A DNA stretch of 7,763 nucleotides from Burkholderiales bacterium (GCA_947458895.1 CANHBY010000048.1:1-7763); one strand, 5' to 3'. Positions 1-7,345 are shown, counted from the stretch's first letter. Translations and numbers: made by a program. Notes: generated by a model not told the origin, from the letters alone.

Positions 1-294
1 GGCACGGTCAACGGCCAGCAGCATCATGGCGTCGCTGCGAGGCATGACGCCATCCAGCAGGTAGCCCAGGCGGCTGGCGTTTTCACCGGTTTGCAGCCGA
101 TCCAAAATCAGGCGCAATGCGGCGAGCCTGGACTTTTGCCGGGTTTTTTTGGCGTTGCTGATTTCCCCCTCCAGGAAGCTCAGCATGGGTTCCGAGCGGC
201 GAAACATCTCAGCCAGGTCGCGGTAAAACTCAGCCCGCTTCAGCCGAAATTCGAGCAGGGTCAGGAAACGGGTGATTGGGTGAAGGTTCAGCAT
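1..294 (-). CDS. pilR: PilR, type II secretion F-family inner-membrane platform protein (N-terminal part)
   Basis: This is the first 98 codons of a gene that runs off the left edge of the window. I translated it directly: it begins MLNLHPITRFLTLLEF and continues without a stop to base 1. The pattern of a basic stretch with FYRDLAEMFRRSEPML, then LRLILDRLQTG, then LDGVMPRSDAMMLLAVDRA matches the cytoplasmic helical domain at the start of GspF/PilC/PilR proteins. In that family this domain docks with the assembly ATPase, and the membrane helices follow later. The ATG at 294 overlaps the end of pilQ by 7 bases and has a strong ribosome site (GGGAGG) only 4 bases upstream, which supports this start. 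Its place directly after the ATPase gene is the R64 pilQ-pilR order. The membrane segments are outside the window, so completeness cannot be judged. Confidence 0.9.
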   Translation of the reverse strand, partial: MLNLHPITRFLTLLEFRLKRAEFYRDLAEMFRRSEPMLSFLEGEISNAKKTRQKSRLAALRLILDRLQTGENASRLGYLLDGVMPRSDAMMLLAVDRA

Positions 295-2126
295 GTGGCC
301 TCCCGAGGTTTGGCTTTCGGCCTCAGCAGCTCGTGGCGCCTGAACGACTCGAACTCTTCACATCGGCGCACGTCAATGAGCCCTTGCAGGGCTTTCCACA
401 GCGCATGCTCAAAGACTGTTTTGCCGCTCATGTCGGCACTCAAGAAATCGCCATCCGAGAAGCTGCGGTAGTGCAGCAGGGCTGCGTGATCGTCGTTGTC
501 ACGAACCGCAGAGAGCCAGGGGCGGTCGGGCTGAAGCATCTCGGCCACGATGGTTTTGCCAAGAGTTCCGCGTCCGCTGCAGGCGCTGCAGCCGCCTACA
601 CGCTCCCAACGCAGACCTTGGGTGGGGATGTTGAATTTATGCCGAAGCAATTGCTCGACCTCGTCGATCTCTGGGTCTTTTTTGACAGCAACTTCCGTGG
701 GTTCCGCGCAGGCGCAACAGAGCTTGGGTACCAGTGCTTGGTAGATCATCAAATTGATGATGTTGGGCCCCGTGAGGGCCTGGCGCGACAGGCCGATCTG
801 GTCGTTGGTCAGCCGCGGAATGATGTTGCTGATGAGATGAGCATGCAAAGTACCCATGGCCAGGTGGCCGGTTTCAGCGACTTGCAAACAGAACATCGAG
901 GTGAGCTTGTCTCGCATCTCGCCCATCATCACGCCGTCGGGGTCAGAGCGCAGGATGGAGCGCATCACTTCAGCGTAGCGGCGGTGGGTTTCGGCCTCGT
1001 CATCGATTACACGCTTGACTTCGATCTGGTGGGCGCCCTTGACTTCGTATTCGATCGGGTCTTCTACGGTGTAGATGGCCTTGCGCTCAAGATGGGGAAG
1101 CGTCTCGATGAAACACTTGAGGCTGGTCGATTTTCCCGAGCCAGTCTCGCCCGCAATCAGCACCATGCCTTTGCCAGCACGAGCAGCTTCGCGCAGCAGC
1201 TTGAGGTGGCTCTTGGCGTAGCCGGCACGCTCGAAGGTGATGCGATTTTCTTCGCCGCAGCGCAGAATTCTCAGCACGACCTTGGGGCCTAAGCGGCCCT
1301 TTTGGCTTTGGTAGCGAATTTGCCCTGAGACGTTGGGAAGGTTGATGTCCAGCATGCAGTCAACGAATTTGTCTTCGTCGAATTGGCTGTTATTGTTGCC
1401 TTTGCGGGTGCTGTTGTAGCCGGCGGCGATGGCATCGACTGCATCTTTGCGAGGGTAGCGGCCACCGTTGCCGTCGTTGAGGGGCTCGAGGCTGCCATCG
1501 ACACGAGCCCTCACTTGCGCAAGGTTGCCATTGACGTCAATGTGAACGTCGGTGGCGCCCGACCTGACGCCGATTTCGATCCAGTGCTCGAACAGGATCA
1601 GCGGTGCAGCCTTGTGGCCGCCGCGCACGGCCTTACCGCTGTTGCGCATGATGTCGATGAGCACACTGGGCTCGGCCATGAGCTCTTCGGTGACTCGGTA
1701 GCCGCGGCTGATCAGCGTGCCTTTGAGCGCCTTGCTGTGCTGCTGCACCAGCTGCCATTCGACCGCTGGCAGCATCGAGGCGATGATGATCGCGTTGCGC
1801 CCGCCGGTATCAATGGCGACCAAACACCGCTGCAACTCAGGTGAAAGCGGATAAGGCGCCTCTGCCCCGTGGGTTAAGAGCGACTGATATTCCGGCAGGT
1901 CAGCGTAGCGTTGAATGACACTGTTGATGAGGCCTGAGGCTGTGAGGCCATTCGCATCGCCGTGCTGGCGCCCGGTGTCATGCAGCGTTGCACTCCTCGC
2001 GTCATCACCCTTGGCGGGTGCGGCGGGGGCACTTGGCTGCCGCGCGCGAGTCAGAGCGGCACCCTCTTGAAGGAGCTTGGCCTCGCTCTGGCCCATAGAC
2101 CGCTTCAGAAAGGAAAAGGAGACCAT
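288..2126 (-). CDS. pilQ: PilQ, type IVb pilus assembly ATPase (GspE/PilB/VirB11 superfamily)
   Basis: This is the cytoplasmic secretion ATPase that powers pilus extension, 612 residues from the ATG at 2126. The motifs are clear: Walker A GETGSGKS (about 326-333), Asp box TVEDPIEY (353-360), Walker B LRSDPDGVMMGEMRD (392-406, with Glu403) and His box GTLHAH (425-430). There are also two CxxC pairs (470-473 and 513-516), like the zinc site of GspE/PilB ATPases. The N-terminal ~170 residues are poorly conserved; an N-terminal ATPase domain follows (DVHIDVNGNLAQVRARVDG, about 193-211). The frame stays open upstream to 2441, but that part lies inside pilP and reads like antisense-type low-quality sequence. 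The start at 2126 shares one base with the pilP stop (TGATG), a classic coupling signal, and has only a weak AGG ribosome site. I recall R64 PilQ as somewhat shorter, so the N-terminus may be extended. The family call is very secure. Confidence 0.97.
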   Translation of the reverse strand: MVSFSFLKRSMGQSEAKLLQEGAALTRARQPSAPAAPAKGDDARSATLHDTGRQHGDANGLTASGLINSVIQRYADLPEYQSLLTHGAEAPYPLSPELQRCLVAIDTGGRNAIIIASMLPAVEWQLVQQHSKALKGTLISRGYRVTEELMAEPSVLIDIMRNSGKAVRGGHKAAPLILFEHWIEIGVRSGATDVHIDVNGNLAQVRARVDGSLEPLNDGNGGRYPRKDAVDAIAAGYNSTRKGNNNSQFDEDKFVDCMLDINLPNVSGQIRYQSQKGRLGPKVVLRILRCGEENRITFERAGYAKSHLKLLREAARAGKGMVLIAGETGSGKSTSLKCFIETLPHLERKAIYTVEDPIEYEVKGAHQIEVKRVIDDEAETHRRYAEVMRSILRSDPDGVMMGEMRDKLTSMFCLQVAETGHLAMGTLHAHLISNIIPRLTNDQIGLSRQALTGPNIINLMIYQALVPKLCCACAEPTEVAVKKDPEIDEVEQLLRHKFNIPTQGLRWERVGGCSACSGRGTLGKTIVAEMLQPDRPWLSAVRDNDDHAALLHYRSFSDGDFLSADMSGKTVFEHALWKALQGLIDVRRCEEFESFRRHELLRPKAKPREATC

Positions 2127-2650
2127 CAGCGAAGGCCTGCCGCCACATTGAAGCTTCGGCTTTGCTGGCCGGAATTCAAGACCACTCGGTCGGCCTTGAT
2201 GCTTTGGACGACCCAGGGGGTGCCAGGAACTTTGTCGCCAACGAAGAGCAAGAAAGTGTCCCCACCAGTTTGCAGCTCGGCCATGGCGCGTGACGCCAAA
2301 ACAATCACGCCTGAAATGGCGATCTCGTCCGAAGGGGCGGCCGATCGTGCCGCAGGCATGGCCTCCATGGGCGGTACGGCTGGCATGGGCGCCCTGCCAG
2401 GAAGGGCAGAGGTGGCCACAGGCGCGCCCATCAAGGGCCATGGGGCCATGGCTGGTAACACGGCCGTACCTGGTGGGCTTGTGTTTGCTCCCATCGCTTT
2501 GGCGATGTTCTTGGCCATTTCAGACTCAAGCACGGCACGCTGAGCCCGGCTGTAGTCTCCAATGCTTTGAGCCTGGGCCACGGAACAACCCCAGGCCAGG
2601 AAGGCGCAGACCAGAGCCTGTGGGAGTTGGTATTCAGTTGCTCGATACAT
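2126..2650 (-). CDS. pilP: PilP, type IV pilus biogenesis periplasmic protein
   Basis: This is a 174-residue secreted protein. Residues 1-27 form a signal peptide ending SVAQA before QS. A short charged helix follows (about 31-55, DYSRAQRAVLESEMAKNIAK), as is usual at the mature N-terminus of PilP proteins. Next comes a Pro/Ala/Met-rich linker (about 58-106). The C-terminal domain (about 108-170) has the small beta pattern AISGVIVL, DTFLLFVGDKVPG, WVVQSI and DRVVLNSG, typical of PilP/GspC-like homology domains that contact the secretin. I chose the ATG at 2650 because AGGGA lies 6 bases upstream and the signal peptide begins there; the frame runs on to 2704 without family resemblance. The gene overlaps the end of pilO by 17 bases and shares one base with the pilQ start. 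Its expected role is to link the PilO inner-membrane complex to the PilN pore. The name rests on domain pattern plus gene order. Confidence 0.87.
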   Translation of the reverse strand: MYRATEYQLPQALVCAFLAWGCSVAQAQSIGDYSRAQRAVLESEMAKNIAKAMGANTSPPGTAVLPAMAPWPLMGAPVATSALPGRAPMPAVPPMEAMPAARSAAPSDEIAISGVIVLASRAMAELQTGGDTFLLFVGDKVPGTPWVVQSIKADRVVLNSGQQSRSFNVAAGLR

Positions 2651-3956
2651 AGTAAATCCCTGTCGCTTTGAAACTGAGGCGGCCTCGCATGTCGCCGCCA
2701 TCACCCAATTCAGCCCTCACGCCTTCCCACTGGATCCATGGAGGCGCCGTTTCCAGAACCTCTTGAATGAACGGCCCTGGCACGCCGCTGATGACGATGT
2801 CCCCGCGGAGCACCGCCGAGGGGTGCCGCAATTCGCGTGGAATACCTGGAAGGGTGGGCCAGAGCGCGGCGGGTTTGATCTCGATGGTCAGGCCCGCCGT
2901 GCGCCACATCTGCAGCAGGGGCATGACATCTGCCATGGCGTTGTCAAACGAGGGCAGGGGCGTGATGGCTTGAGGTCCGGTGAGCAGGCTCTCGCGCTGG
3001 ACGGCCCAAGGTACCCGTGTGGTGGCCGCATCGAGCAAGGGAACGGGTGCACCCTGCGGCTTGAAGGGAATGAGAGTTTGCGTGGGCAGGGCATCCCTGA
3101 TGTCGTCAAAAGTGCCTCCCTGACGAGACCATGTCAGGGCGCATTGCTGTTGGGTGGCGCCACAGTCCACGGCGCGCAACTGCCACCCAGGAATGGTGGC
3201 CTCGAGCTCGAACAGCTTGCCCAATGAACCGACCACATCGGCCCGCCGGTTGGCCATGGTGTTGGATTGAGTGCTGAGCGCTGCCAGGTACTTGGGAACC
3301 GGGTCGGCAGCGGCCGCCTCGGCCACAAGCCTGCGAGCGTCCTCGGTTTTTTTGGCGTTTTGATAGCCCCACCAGCCCACCATCGACAGTGCTAACAGCG
3401 CCATCAGGCTCAAGAGAGGCCAGGGGTTGATGGGTATGGGCTGAACTTTGGAGGCCTTATCGGCGCCGCCGGATAACCATTCAAAATTGACCAGCTTGCA
3501 GTTCGGGTATTTGCCTTCATTGAAGGCCCACAAGGGGCGCTCCTCACTGCCGATGGTGTCGCGTGCCGACATTTCATTGACGACGGCATCAATGTGAGGC
3601 ACCCCGTCGTCGAGCACAATGACGAGATACTTTTGCTCCGTGCGTTCATCATCTGAACTGACGGGCAACACCAGGGCTGCATCGGGGTATTTCTCGCCCA
3701 CCAAATTGGCAAAGCAAGCCGCTGCCGATACCAGGCTCCTTGGAAGCTTGAGGGCTTCTTCAGAGGGGCGTGCCTTGTAAAGCCCATAGCGCACGAGGCC
3801 GAAGGATTCCAGCAATGTGAAATGGCTGGCATCGGTTTGGTTTTTGGCCTCTTGCAGGGCCCGATTGGAATGCGCGCCGCCGGTGGGTGGACGCCAGTCC
3901 AGCCCACCGAGCATGGGGCCGGCAGAGGTTTCAGCAACGACACGTTCGATCGACAT
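2634..3956 (-). CDS. pilO: PilO, type IVb pilus inner-membrane protein (PilO2 family)
   Basis: This is a 440-residue protein with the layout of R64 PilO. It has a cytoplasmic N-terminal domain (about 1-175), one membrane segment (about 179-198, NPWPLLSLMALLALSMVGWW), then a periplasmic C-terminal region. The N-terminal half has the family feel of actin-like or PilM-like folds (GLVRYGLYK, DAALVLPVSSDD, YLVIVLDDGVP), but I see no nucleotide motif. The periplasmic part contains ATIPGWQLRAVDCGATQQQCALTWSRQGGTFDDI, a pattern common to PilO proteins, with a Cys pair that could form a disulfide. The start is uncertain. A TTG at 3968 would overlap the pilN stop (TTGA) and an ATG at 3956 gives the protein used here; neither has a good ribosome site, so translation probably depends on ribosomes finishing pilN. 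The role is assembly and alignment of the pilus machine at the inner membrane. Confidence 0.9.
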   Translation of the reverse strand: MSIERVVAETSAGPMLGGLDWRPPTGGAHSNRALQEAKNQTDASHFTLLESFGLVRYGLYKARPSEEALKLPRSLVSAAACFANLVGEKYPDAALVLPVSSDDERTEQKYLVIVLDDGVPHIDAVVNEMSARDTIGSEERPLWAFNEGKYPNCKLVNFEWLSGGADKASKVQPIPINPWPLLSLMALLALSMVGWWGYQNAKKTEDARRLVAEAAAADPVPKYLAALSTQSNTMANRRADVVGSLGKLFELEATIPGWQLRAVDCGATQQQCALTWSRQGGTFDDIRDALPTQTLIPFKPQGAPVPLLDAATTRVPWAVQRESLLTGPQAITPLPSFDNAMADVMPLLQMWRTAGLTIEIKPAALWPTLPGIPRELRHPSAVLRGDIVISGVPGPFIQEVLETAPPWIQWEGVRAELGDGGDMRGRLSFKATGIYYVSSN

Positions 3957-3964
3957 GACTTGAC

Positions 3965-5737
3965 TCAAAGGATCGTGGGCCGAACGAAGATGATGAAGTC
4001 TTCGCGCTGGCGCGAAAGCTTCTTGCTGCCACCCGCCCCCACCGGTGCGTTCTCGCTCAGGGTGCGGGTTTCCTCACTGCTGATGATGCGGCTGAGCCCT
4101 GTGATGACAAGCACCTGCCCTGCTTTGAGGGCGATGGTGGACTGGTCGATGATGTTGGTGACTTCGGGGGTTTGAATGGTTTGGCCGGCGCTCACGAAAG
4201 AGGGCAACCCGACCAGCGAGCTCAGGCCGATACCGAACTTCAACACCACGGTGTTGTTGTCCATGATGTAGGGCTGAGCCAGATAGCGGTCACCGGTGGT
4301 AACGGTCGAGGTTTTCAAGCCAGGCGCGCCCGCGGTGCTGTTCAGGCTGGATGCTGCACCAGGCGTGGTTTCGCTCACATACGCTTGCGAGCCCAGAGAT
4401 GCCTTGCGAGCCCACTGGCGGTTGAGGGTCAACAGGCTCACTGGCCGGTGTTGAGAGGCATTGCCGTGCTGGTTGAGCAATTTCAAAATGGCCGAGGTGT
4501 CAGCAAATCGAACAGCACGGCTGGAAGAAGTTTCCGTTGGGGACAGCACCGAAAATCCGACGTCGCCGCTAGCAGGGCCCGTCAATGTGGAGGGTGAGTT
4601 GACCTTCAGGGCAATGGCATCGCTCAGCGACCGAATCACCAGATTCCAGTCCACCCCACGCTCGTTAGATTCCGAGGTTCGCACGGAGTAGATGTCGAAC
4701 TGAATTTGGGCTTGGCGCAGCATGACCTCGTTTTCTGCCCGCACGAAGTCACGCACCTTGGCCATGGTTTCCTTGGTGGTGGTGACGGCAATACGTCCCG
4801 AGCCATCGGAGCGAACGGTACTGGAGCCGGGCACGTCTCGGATGATCTGGTTGATGGCGGCCAGCAAGGTGGCCACGGTGCTGGCCTTGCCTTTTTCTGA
4901 CACGTCTGCGCTGGCGTTGTTGGCGCTGCTGCCCACGCCTTGGCCCTGCCCCCCGGAGGTGCTGCCCTGGTCGCTCGCATTGAGGCCCATGGTGTAGGAG
5001 GTCTCGCCGTCCATGGTGGCGATTTCAAAGAACTCGGTACGGAATCGCTCGATCACGACCACACCATCACGATATTCCCATGACAGGTTGCTCAGGTCGG
5101 TGATGTGGTTGAGGTAGCCCTCGAGCGAGCCACTCCAGCGCATGGCCACAGTTTCTACCGAGGCTTCTCGGCCTGTGGGTTGACCCATCGGGGGCAACCC
5201 AGGTGCAGAAGCTCCAGAGACACCTGCTGTATATCCCGACCCCATGCCGGGCATCGGTGGTGGTGGCATGCTTGTGGGGGCACTGGCTGAATTTGCCACG
5301 AACACATCGGGCTTGATGCGCACCGGTACGCCGGTGGCGGCGGTGATGCGATCGGCGACCATTCGTAAGCTGACCTTGCCACCGGAGCGTGAGTCATTGA
5401 AACTCAGATTCACAGGTTCCTGAAAAACCGAGGGCAGCTTGTCACCGGACCCCATGGGCACCGAGACCGAGGCCACCCAAGGCTTGGTGGCGCGGCGAAG
5501 CACCACTTGCGAGGCCTGCTCGGCCGCGCGCCGGTCCGCGTCAGCCAAGCCTCCGGCCACCAGAGGGCCGGCGTTTTTAGCGATGCCCGCACCGTTGACG
5601 GCAGAGGCAACTGTTGCTGCAGCCGCCTTGTTGTCATCGGCCACGCGGCCTGCGATTTGCGGTGAGGTGCAACCGGTGAGGGCCATCAAGGCAGCCATAG
5701 GAAGCCGGGCGACATAGGTCTTCAAGGAAGCATTCAT
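3965..5737 (-). CDS. pilN: PilN, type IVb pilus outer-membrane secretin (lipoprotein)
   Basis: This is a 590-residue secretin of the R64 PilN family, the outer-membrane pore through which the pilus exits. The N-terminus is a lipoprotein signal ending in a lipobox, ALTGC, with Cys23 the lipidated residue. Residues about 108-235 hold the short N-terminal secretin domain (VNLSFNDSRSGGKVSLRMVADRI, then WSGSLEGYLNHITDLSNLSW), interrupted by a Pro/Met/Gly-rich insert (about 150-190). A Gly/Ser/Asn-rich stretch (about 255-283) precedes the ring-building domain. The C-terminal secretin domain (about 430-590) carries RPVSLLTLNRQ, ALKAGQVLVITGLSR and the closing DFIIFVRPTIL. The frame is open upstream to 5884, but that would overlap the previous gene and put 49 residues ahead of the lipobox, so the ATG at 5737 is preferred despite a weak ribosome site. 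It lies 52 bases after the upstream gene and 8 bases before the ATG of pilO. Confidence 0.96.
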   Translation of the reverse strand: MNASLKTYVARLPMAALMALTGCTSPQIAGRVADDNKAAAATVASAVNGAGIAKNAGPLVAGGLADADRRAAEQASQVVLRRATKPWVASVSVPMGSGDKLPSVFQEPVNLSFNDSRSGGKVSLRMVADRITAATGVPVRIKPDVFVANSASAPTSMPPPPMPGMGSGYTAGVSGASAPGLPPMGQPTGREASVETVAMRWSGSLEGYLNHITDLSNLSWEYRDGVVVIERFRTEFFEIATMDGETSYTMGLNASDQGSTSGGQGQGVGSSANNASADVSEKGKASTVATLLAAINQIIRDVPGSSTVRSDGSGRIAVTTTKETMAKVRDFVRAENEVMLRQAQIQFDIYSVRTSESNERGVDWNLVIRSLSDAIALKVNSPSTLTGPASGDVGFSVLSPTETSSSRAVRFADTSAILKLLNQHGNASQHRPVSLLTLNRQWARKASLGSQAYVSETTPGAASSLNSTAGAPGLKTSTVTTGDRYLAQPYIMDNNTVVLKFGIGLSSLVGLPSFVSAGQTIQTPEVTNIIDQSTIALKAGQVLVITGLSRIISSEETRTLSENAPVGAGGSKKLSRQREDFIIFVRPTIL

Positions 5738-5789
5738 TCCGTGTATTTCTCGTGTTGTTGGCGGCACATCGGGCCGCGCATTGACGCTT

Positions 5790-6335
5790 TTACTCAGACG
5801 CAGCAGCGCTGCACTCGCGAGCCTGCTCACCTTGACGAGTGATGCGGACCAGCGGTGGAGTGTTGGCGTAGATACAGGCCTCAAGCGGGTAATCAGACAG
5901 GCGAATACCCGCGGAGGACAACACGGTTTGAAGAGCCGACTCGAATGAGCCGCTATACACGTCAGGTGCCCCGATCAGAAAATTTCGGGAGGCATCCCAT
6001 TTAAGTTTGTAGCCCGCCGCTGAAGCCCAGCGCTCCAGCGTGCGATAGAGGGTGATGTCGGATGTTTTGACATCCCATTGGCTGGCAACCGCAGGGGGCG
6101 TTTGCGCGATGGATTCCGGTGCTGATGCTGCGGCGACCGATACGATGTGCGGAGGTGTGGGGACCTCGGCGAAGTGCACATAAGGTGCCACGGGTAGCGT
6201 GGGCAGGGAAGACCGAGATGGTCCCTGGGGGGAGGCTTGCGCGAGGGCCGAACCGGCCCCCAAAAACATCGAAATGGCCGTGATCAGGGGCAGCGCGGCC
6301 GAGCCAGCGCCCGCGGATGAACTTCTGTACAACAT
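5790..6335 (-). CDS. TcpQ-domain protein (PilL-like secretin partner)
   Basis: This is a 181-residue secreted protein. Residues 1-33 are a signal peptide ending GSALAQA. Residues 34-85 are a Pro/Ala/Ser-rich linker. Residues about 86-168 match the TcpQ / PilL C-terminal domain pattern: WDVKTSDITLYRTLERWASAAGY, LKWDAS, a middle strand pair, SFESALQTVL, then YPLEACIYANTPPLVRI. Cys154 and Cys175 could form a disulfide. In the family, TcpQ of Vibrio cholerae and BfpG of enteropathogenic E. coli stabilise and localise the secretin, so a helper role for PilN next door is inferred. The ATG at 6335 has AAGAGGA 9 bases upstream. The gene sits where R64 has pilM, but no PilM-like sequence is visible. 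It could be a second pilL copy or simply the short PilL of this lineage. Confidence 0.85.
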   Translation of the reverse strand: MLYRSSSAGAGSAALPLITAISMFLGAGSALAQASPQGPSRSSLPTLPVAPYVHFAEVPTPPHIVSVAAASAPESIAQTPPAVASQWDVKTSDITLYRTLERWASAAGYKLKWDASRNFLIGAPDVYSGSFESALQTVLSSAGIRLSDYPLEACIYANTPPLVRITRQGEQARECSAAASE

Positions 6336-6378
6336 GACTATCTATCCTCTTCAAAACTTCTGGGAGGTGTTTAAAGCG

Positions 6379-6396
6379 CAGTTCCTTCAGGAACTG
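6379..6396 (-). repeat. Perfect 7-bp inverted repeat at the end of the first TcpQ-type gene
   Basis: The arms CAGTTCC and GGAACTG are perfect complements separated by 4 bases. The TGA stop codon of the upstream gene occupies the loop. On the coding (minus) strand the hairpin is followed by CGCTTTAAAC, which is not a proper U-run. It is therefore more likely an mRNA-stabilising or partly attenuating hairpin than a strong terminator, or it may be chance. It stands in the 51-base gap before the second TcpQ gene. Confidence 0.4.
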
Positions 6397-7070
6397 TTGG
6401 TAATGCGGATCAGTTTGTCGGTTTGACGAGCGCTCAAGGGGTAGCCTGCTTTTCGCAGACCCGACATCACTTGGTCTAGAGCGTCGGTGAATCCTGTGGC
6501 GTCGAGCGTTAAGTCGCCCCTGACGGGGACCTGGATGGACGTGGCCCATTCAAGCCGGTAACCATGAATACGCGCCCAGCGCATCAAGGTGACAGCGAGG
6601 TGGCCATCGGACAGCAGGATGTCGAAGTAAGTGGGCAGAGCCCGGCCCTCGGGAGCGGCGCGGGCGGCCGACCGGGACCGTACGGTGGTCAGTGCCGGTA
6701 CCGTCCACTGAACAGACGTTGCTTGTTGGGGCGTATGGCTTACCACCGAGACCAGGCGATCTTTCGAGATGCCTGATGTTTGGAGTGCTTCAGATACCGC
6801 TTGGGCTCGGGACATGGCCAGCTTGAGACCTGCCTCGGCCTCTCCGGCCACCGTGACGATGGCTTGATTGCCGATTTCCTCAGCCAGTGATTGCAGCGCC
6901 TGGCGAGCACCTTTAGGGAGTGCCGAACTGCCTGGTTCGAAGAACACCCAACGTTGCTGCACAGAGGAATCGGTGGGGGTGGGCTCCGCCGCCCTCAAGA
7001 CAAGAGGGGCGCAGGCGACATACACAAGTATGCAGGCGGCCAAACTACGGCGAAGATTGGAGGTCCACAT
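6387..7070 (-). CDS. Secreted protein with OmpA-like and TcpQ-like domains (PilL-like)
   Basis: This is a 227-residue protein at the head of the pilus operon. The N-terminus is basic and then hydrophobic (about 7-28), so it is a signal peptide or an uncleaved anchor; there is no canonical lipobox. Residues about 41-110 resemble an OmpA C-terminal (peptidoglycan-binding) domain: WVFFEPGSSALPKGARQALQSLA, a VTVAGEAEAG turn, SRAQAVSEALQTSGISKDRL. The domain is short: the loop before SRAQ is reduced and the usual peptidoglycan-binding Asp is not visible, although the Arg is. Residues about 149-224 form a TcpQ-type domain (DILLSDGHLAVTLMRWARIHGYRLEW, FTDALDQVMSGLRKAGYPLS, LIRIT) lacking the Cys pair seen in the next gene. 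The ATG at 7070 has AGGA 8 bases upstream; a TTG directly before it (7073) is an alternative start. The likely role is to hold the secretin complex, perhaps near the cell wall. Confidence 0.8.
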   Translation of the reverse strand: MWTSNLRRSLAACILVYVACAPLVLRAAEPTPTDSSVQQRWVFFEPGSSALPKGARQALQSLAEEIGNQAIVTVAGEAEAGLKLAMSRAQAVSEALQTSGISKDRLVSVVSHTPQQATSVQWTVPALTTVRSRSAARAAPEGRALPTYFDILLSDGHLAVTLMRWARIHGYRLEWATSIQVPVRGDLTLDATGFTDALDQVMSGLRKAGYPLSARQTDKLIRITNSS

Positions 7071-7239
7071 CAAAACTATCCTGAGTTGCGGGGTGTGCTC
7101 ACTGGGCAGGCTCGGAGAGGGCAGCCATCAGCGTCTTTGGAAAACCTGAATTTTGTCTGAACAGCGAAACTTCCACCTGCCCAAACGGGTTCTTTGAAGG
7201 CGAAAAGAAAGGCTGGATCGATCAGGTGACTCTCGATGC

Positions 7240-7268
7240 TACATCAAGCTTATTACCCAAAGCGTCAA
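7240..7268 (-). promoter_or_regulatory. Weak candidate sigma-70 promoter for the pilus operon
   Basis: Read on the minus strand, TTGACG (7263-7268) is a good -35 element and is followed after 17 bases by GATGTA (7240-7245), a poor -10. It would start transcription about 160 bases before the first pilus gene. The -35 match and spacing are the only support; an activator would be needed for a -10 this weak. The true promoter could be elsewhere in the divergent region. Confidence 0.2.
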
Positions 7269-7345
7269 TCTTTCGCCGAACCCCCTCAATGCAGGGGTGT
7301 TGGTTTGGTGCGGCGCAGCAGAGCATCAGCTTAAGAAGCCACAGT

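Noticed and set aside
276..1292. A 338-codon open frame on the plus strand across pilQ.
   Set aside because: It lies wholly antisense to a gene with all secretion-ATPase motifs; its translation has no family features and the long frame follows from GC-rich codon bias.
2127..2441. A longer PilQ with 105 extra N-terminal residues.
   Set aside because: The extra part is out of frame inside pilP, is rich in Arg/Gly/His/Trp like a shadow translation, and the ATG at 2126 shares a base with the pilP stop as expected for coupled genes.
2651..2704. A longer PilP start at 2704.
   Set aside because: The ATG at 2650 has AGGGA at good spacing and begins the signal peptide directly; the extra 18 residues would sit before it.
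5761..5777. GC-rich GCGGC/GCCGC hairpin before pilN as a terminator.
   Set aside because: Only 5 base pairs and no U-run on the transcribed strand; it is in the middle of an operon.
5738..5884. A longer PilN with 49 extra N-terminal residues.
   Set aside because: The lipoprotein signal with LTGC begins at the ATG at 5737; an N-terminal extension would block its use and overlaps the preceding gene.
6868..7160. Plus-strand frames of about 90 codons running into the divergent region.
   Set aside because: They are antisense to the first pilus gene for most of their length, have no supporting ribosome site, and their translations look like shadows.
7282..7297. CCCCT/AGGGG hairpin in the divergent region as a terminator or riboswitch.
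   Set aside because: Only 5 base pairs, with no following U-run on either strand and no wider conserved fold that I recognise.
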